Of a stretch of DNA of 16,644 nucleotides, positions 12,967 through 16,644 are shown one piece after another. The DNA is taken from the NCBI GenBank assembly GCA_964470515.1, contig CAYYDD010000036.1:1-16644 (forward strand), given 5' to 3'. How positions within the stretch are numbered: position 1 is the first letter of the stretch; each line of letters begins with the position of its first letter. The notes under the pieces were generated by a model. That model made no database searches, had not been told where the DNA came from, and worked only from the letters and a program-made list of their open reading frames with translations. The position numbers were made by a program, and so were the translations under genes. The stretch comes from RGIG3009 sp964470515 (lineage in GTDB: Bacteria; Bacillota; Clostridia; Oscillospirales; Acutalibacteraceae).

Positions 12967-15002
12967 AGCATCTGACACTTGGCCGCGCGGCGCGACGGGT
13001 GATGACGCTGGAAGCCCCGGTGGGCGGGGTGGACGGTTCGTCGCCGCCGCACCGCATCCGCGATGACCGCCTGAGCGACGCGCTGAATCTGCGTCAGCGG
13101 GAGGGGCTGCTGACGACCCGTCCCGCCGTGCGCGAGCACGGGTCACTGCCCGCTGCGACGGGGATGACCTATACCGCCTCGCCGATCGGCAGGTATACGT
13201 TTTTGCACGGGCAGGCGGGGGATCGGCACCTTTTCGCCCTGATCGACGAGGACGGCACGCCCCACGGGCGATTGCACACGATGGCGGGCGTGCGCGGCGT
13301 GTTTGCCGTATCGGCCGGCCGCGATCCCGAGACCGACGACGGCCGCGAGGCCATCGTGTTTGTGGACGGCACGGACAACGCGGTGAGCGGTGTGTACGGC
13401 TTATCCGCCGACGGCGCACTGACCAAGATCGAGCCGTATGTGCCGACGGTGCTGTCGGCCGCACGGCCGACCGTGCTGTTCTCCCGCGAGGACAGCGGCG
13501 CCTACGTGGAGGGCTTCAACCGTCTGACCGATACCTTTCGCTGCCGCTACACCGCCGACGACGAGGGCTTATACTACTGGCTGCCCGAGGGCGTGCGGCT
13601 CGATATGACGCAGCCCTTTACCGTCAGCTATACGGATATGATCGGCTTCACGCTGACCCACACGGTGACGGGGAAAGGCGCGGACGGTGTCTGGCGGGAG
13701 GAGTTTGCCACGTCGGAGGATATCCCCGTGGACGACCTCTGCCTGCACTGTGACGCGACGCGCGGGTGTTTTTGGTTTACGTACGCGACCAATACCGTCC
13801 CCGCGCCCGTGCAGGCGACGGTGGCGAACAATCTCACCGTGACCGCCTCGCGGCAGGCGACGGAGGGGAAGACGCTTACCTGCGGGATGCGCTTCGGCAC
13901 GTGGTTCGGCGGCAGCACGGACGGCTCCGTCGGCGGGACGCGGCTGTTTCTGTCGGGCAACGCCGACCGCCCGAATCTCGTGCAGTGGAGTGCGCTGAGC
14001 GATCCGCTGTACTTCCCCGAGCACAACTACGCCTACGCCGGCAACGCGGCCGACGCGGTGACCGCGTTCGGCAAGCAAAGCGATATGCTGGTTATTTTCA
14101 AGGAGCACGAGGTGTACGCCACGCAGTACCGCGCGGGCAGTACCGTCACGGCGGAGCAGCTTCTCAGCGGTGAGGTGGTGGACACGGAGACCGCAGTCGC
14201 GACGTTTCCGATGCAGCAGATCCATCCTGAGATCGGGTGCGATTGCCCGCACACGGTGCGGTTGTGCGGTGACCGTCTGGTGTGGCTGTGCACCGACGGG
14301 CGCGTGTACGCCCTGTATAGCAGCGGTGCGTATGACGTGCGCAGTGTGCGGGCGGTGTCGCATCCCATCGAGGCGGCGCTCAGCGCCTATACGGCGGCGC
14401 AGCTCCGCGCCGCTACCGCCGCGTGCCACGACGGGTTGTATCTGCTGTGGCTCGGCGGCACGGCATACGCGCTGGACTATGCTTCCGGCGGGTTTGCCCA
14501 CTACGGCAGCTATGCCACCGATGCCGCCGCCCAAGCGGCTATCGCGTGGCAGATCTGGAGCATCCCGCTGACGGGGCTTATCACCGGTGTGCGCGGGCTT
14601 GCGTGCTTTGTGGCCGCGTCCGGTGACACGATGGTGACCCACACGCTGAGCGATGCGTCGTGCGATCTGACAGGGGGCACGGAGCGGCCCATCGTCAGTC
14701 GCCTGTGCACCAAGTGGTTTGAGCTGGGCGCACCGGAGCAGTACAAGCACGTCGGCACGCTGCGGCTGTGGATCACGGGGGACGACGGCGAGCGGGTGAC
14801 GGTGTCGCTGTGCGACGGATACCGTCGCGATATCGCGCTGTTGCGGCTGGACGGCCGCGCCATCACCGCGACCCCGCCGCGCACGGTGCCGGTGAGCGCT
14901 GCGCGGGTGCGGTACGCGGGCATTGCGCTGACGTGTACCGGACGGATGACGCTGGATCGGCTGGAGCTGACCTATCGCAGAATGGGGGAGATGTGTGAAT
15001 GA
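12963..15002 (+). CDS. Large tail-hub/nozzle-like structural protein
   Basis: A 679-residue, strand-rich protein. Residues about 14-60 resemble a collar-binding start (LEAPVGGVDGSSPPHRIRDDRLSDALNLRQREG). The central part has repeated short strands ending in segments such as RLFLSGNADRPNLVQWS, DPLYFPEHNYAYAG and MLVIFKEHEVYATQ, a pattern of beta-propeller-like tail hub or nozzle proteins (P22 gp10 / T7 gp12 type by analogy), seen in clostridial phages. A beta-sandwich-like C-terminal part follows. It overlaps both neighbours as ATGA, so translation is coupled. No tail-tube or tape-measure gene lies between it and portal, which points to a short tail. Confidence 0.6.
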   Translation: MKHLTLGRAARRVMTLEAPVGGVDGSSPPHRIRDDRLSDALNLRQREGLLTTRPAVREHGSLPAATGMTYTASPIGRYTFLHGQAGDRHLFALIDEDGTPHGRLHTMAGVRGVFAVSAGRDPETDDGREAIVFVDGTDNAVSGVYGLSADGALTKIEPYVPTVLSAARPTVLFSREDSGAYVEGFNRLTDTFRCRYTADDEGLYYWLPEGVRLDMTQPFTVSYTDMIGFTLTHTVTGKGADGVWREEFATSEDIPVDDLCLHCDATRGCFWFTYATNTVPAPVQATVANNLTVTASRQATEGKTLTCGMRFGTWFGGSTDGSVGGTRLFLSGNADRPNLVQWSALSDPLYFPEHNYAYAGNAADAVTAFGKQSDMLVIFKEHEVYATQYRAGSTVTAEQLLSGEVVDTETAVATFPMQQIHPEIGCDCPHTVRLCGDRLVWLCTDGRVYALYSSGAYDVRSVRAVSHPIEAALSAYTAAQLRAATAACHDGLYLLWLGGTAYALDYASGGFAHYGSYATDAAAQAAIAWQIWSIPLTGLITGVRGLACFVAASGDTMVTHTLSDASCDLTGGTERPIVSRLCTKWFELGAPEQYKHVGTLRLWITGDDGERVTVSLCDGYRRDIALLRLDGRAITATPPRTVPVSAARVRYAGIALTCTGRMTLDRLELTYRRMGEMCE

Positions 15003-15982
15003 CGGATTACGTGACCAAGGCCGCCGCCGAGGCGGAGGAGTATGACAAGCAACGGAAGCAGCAGGCCGCCGAGGCCATCGCACAGACCAACGCCGCAGCC
15101 GCCGCTGAGGCGCAGGCCGCGCTGGATGAGACGGGTGCGGCGATCCGCGATGAGCGGCGTGCGGCGCTGGATACGCTGGACACCGCCGCCGTACAGAAGC
15201 AGCTGACGCTGCGACAGGTGCGCGAGCGGATGGCGAATTTAGGGCTGACCGCGTCGGGGACGGAAGCGGCGGGCTTGCAGGCCGCCGCCGTGACCGAAAC
15301 ACGGCAGCGGCAGGCGGCACAGCGCAGCCGTGACGAGGCGGTCGCGGCGTTGACCGAGGCACTGCGCCGCACCGAGGCGACGATCGAGAGCGAGCGTGCC
15401 GCCTCGGAGCTGAAGGAAACGCAGGATGCGGAGCAGGACAGTGCGAGCAACCGCACCAAGCTGATGAACGCGGCGTACGCCGCGGAGGCCAAAGAGGAGG
15501 CCGCCCGTGTCAAGGCGGAGGCCACGGTGGAGGCCGCGCGGCTGAAGGCGGCGGCCTCAGCGGAGAAGGAAACGCTGTCGGCGGCCGACCGTCAGTACGA
15601 GAGCAACCGTAAATCGGCGTTGTTCAAGCTGTACGACGAAAACGCCATCACGCTGGAAATGTACACCCGCGCCCTGGAGGAGGGCTGGACGGTGGACGAA
15701 ACACTGCGCAACAAGGAAGCGTTCGTGCGGTATAACCGCATTGCGGGCAAGGCGCACGAGCTGTACGTGGAGAAGGGCTTTGAGGCGATGATGCAGTACG
15801 TCGCGCCGTATCAGCTCACCGATGCCGAGCTGGAGGCACTGTGCTACGAGATCGACGTATCGCGCGCCCGCGTGGACAAGTGGATGGCGGGCTATCAGTC
15901 GTTCTTGGATGCCAACCCCAACGCGCAGAGCGTGTTGGAGATCTTTGAAAGGGGGACCCCGGGTGGCCTTAACAATCTATAA
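14999..15982 (+). CDS. Coiled-coil virion protein
   Basis: A 327-residue protein. Residues 1-195 are almost all Ala, Glu, Gln, Arg and Lys, as in a long helix or coiled coil. The segment LTLRQVRERMANLGLTASGT (about 75-94) matches a motif I remember from phage structural proteins of Firmicutes (ERQVAENMANLGLTDSG type). The last third (about 200-315) is a compact helical domain with LYDENAITLEMYTRALEEG. It could be an internal or ejection protein, or a tail-shaft component. The start overlaps the preceding stop as ATGA; its end overlaps the next gene by 20 nt. Confidence 0.62.
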   Translation: MTDYVTKAAAEAEEYDKQRKQQAAEAIAQTNAAAAAEAQAALDETGAAIRDERRAALDTLDTAAVQKQLTLRQVRERMANLGLTASGTEAAGLQAAAVTETRQRQAAQRSRDEAVAALTEALRRTEATIESERAASELKETQDAEQDSASNRTKLMNAAYAAEAKEEAARVKAEATVEAARLKAAASAEKETLSAADRQYESNRKSALFKLYDENAITLEMYTRALEEGWTVDETLRNKEAFVRYNRIAGKAHELYVEKGFEAMMQYVAPYQLTDAELEALCYEIDVSRARVDKWMAGYQSFLDANPNAQSVLEIFERGTPGGLNNL

Positions 15983-16644
15983 GCACCGTATCACGGTGCA
16001 GGAGAATACCGTATCCCCGCAGGGGCCGCTGGATTGCGGCACGGCGGGGGATGACGGCGCGGCGCAGCTCATCTTTGCGCCGCTGGAGGAGACGTATCGT
16101 TATCGGCTGGAGATCGTGACCGGCTCCGGCGCGTACGATATCACCGGGCGGCTGACCGTGCAGGACGGCACGCTCACGCAGGCGATTCCCGCCGCGTGGA
16201 CCTCCGCCGGTACGGCGGCGGTGCGACTGGTGCAACTGGAGGTGCAGGACGGCACCGAGCGTGCCCGACGGTACTATCCGCCGGTGCTGTTGCAGTTTGC
16301 CTACCGCGACGAGGGCTGCGGTGCGGTGACCGCCGCGCCGCTGTGGCAGACGATGCTGACCCGCGCCGAGGCGGTGCTGGACGAGCTGAGCGTGCTCGCC
16401 GCCGAGGCGGAGGGCTCTCTTACAGCTGCCAAGACTGCGGCGGCGGATGCGGCGGCCGCCAAAAGCGCGGCACAGGCGGCCGCGCTGTCAGCGGAGGTCG
16501 CCGCACCGTATGCCCAAAGCGCAGCCGACGCGGCCGAGGTGGCGGAGGGAAGTGCGGCGGATTGCGTTGCGGCACTGGAGCAGGTACGCGAGCTGGCCGG
16601 GATCGCAAACGACGTAGAGGAGCTGGCGGGCGAGGACGGGGGCA
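15963..16644 (+). CDS. Tail fibre/baseplate-like protein, 3' end outside the window
   Basis: An open frame of at least 227 codons without a stop, cut by the window edge. It starts at GTG 15963, with AAGGGGG about 7 nt upstream, and overlaps the preceding gene. Residues about 1-115 (ALTIYKHRITVQEN onward) look like a beta-sandwich adaptor domain at the N-terminus of baseplate or fibre proteins. From about residue 140 an Ala-rich helical stretch (AAKTAAADAAAAKSAAQAAA and following) is typical of a trimeric fibre shaft. Receptor-binding parts would lie beyond the window. Confidence 0.6.
   Translation, partial: MALTIYKHRITVQENTVSPQGPLDCGTAGDDGAAQLIFAPLEETYRYRLEIVTGSGAYDITGRLTVQDGTLTQAIPAAWTSAGTAAVRLVQLEVQDGTERARRYYPPVLLQFAYRDEGCGAVTAAPLWQTMLTRAEAVLDELSVLAAEAEGSLTAAKTAAADAAAAKSAAQAAALSAEVAAPYAQSAADAAEVAEGSAADCVAALEQVRELAGIANDVEELAGEDGG

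Noticed and set aside
13569..15362. Long minus-strand open frame (597 codons) opposite the tail-hub gene
   Set aside because: It is an Arg/Pro/His-rich shadow typical of GC-rich codon use opposite a strongly coding plus-strand gene, with no domain pattern.

Overview
The window looks like a chromosome segment of a GC-rich low-GC-lineage relative, most likely a gut-type Clostridia (Oscillospiraceae-like) member, carrying the left part of a prophage. The lineage call is an inference from NrdR, a PflX-type radical SAM protein, alanine racemase and a cupin-AraC regulator in Firmicutes-like context, strong GGAGG ribosome binding sites, near-consensus sigma-A promoters, and phage proteins resembling those of clostridial prophages. 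No database search was possible.

Host part (1 to about 3.9 kb): nrdR on the minus strand with its own promoter and a strong terminator; then, on the plus strand, a PflX-like radical SAM gene with its own promoter, and an alr-araC pair driven by a promoter just upstream of alr and closed by a strong terminator at 3849-3883. A cloverleaf-like palindromic repeat (3919-3982) lies between that terminator and the next gene.

Phage control region (about 4.0-6.9 kb): a minus-strand pair, an XRE/S24 (CI/LexA-type, self-cleaving) repressor followed 4 nt later by a HAD-family nucleotidase-like gene, faces a plus-strand early operon. Two divergent promoters each carry a copy of the same palindromic operator inside the -35/-10 spacer, and a third copy sits just before the first early ribosome binding site. 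The early operon is very short: a probably frameshifted replisome-organiser-like gene, a small Cys-rich protein with a TTG start, and a sigma-region-4-like regulator. The 3' part of the first gene and the following gap carry DnaA-box-like sites, GGTGGAAA iterons, a 12-bp inverted repeat and an AT-rich tract, a candidate phage origin.

Phage late region (6.9 kb to the end): a putative late promoter, a roughly 170-nt leader packed with stems including a pseudoknot-like interleaved pair, then terS, terL, a small membrane protein, a scaffold-like protein, major capsid protein, portal, a head-tail connector, a 679-residue tail-hub-like protein, a coiled-coil virion protein and the start of a tail fibre/baseplate-like protein that runs off the window. 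The capsid gene precedes the portal gene, which differs from the usual order. The portal and connector genes share a duplicated hairpin/leader/ribosome-binding-site cassette. No integrase, helicase loader, lysis gene, tail-tube or tape-measure gene is seen in the window; the head-to-tail layout suggests a short-tailed (podovirus-like) phage.

The most unusual items are the structured late leader (6906-7047), the operator layout, the candidate origin with the adjacent frameshift, the repressor-nucleotidase operon, and the duplicated translation-initiation cassette. No tRNA, rRNA, CRISPR array or insertion sequence was recognised.
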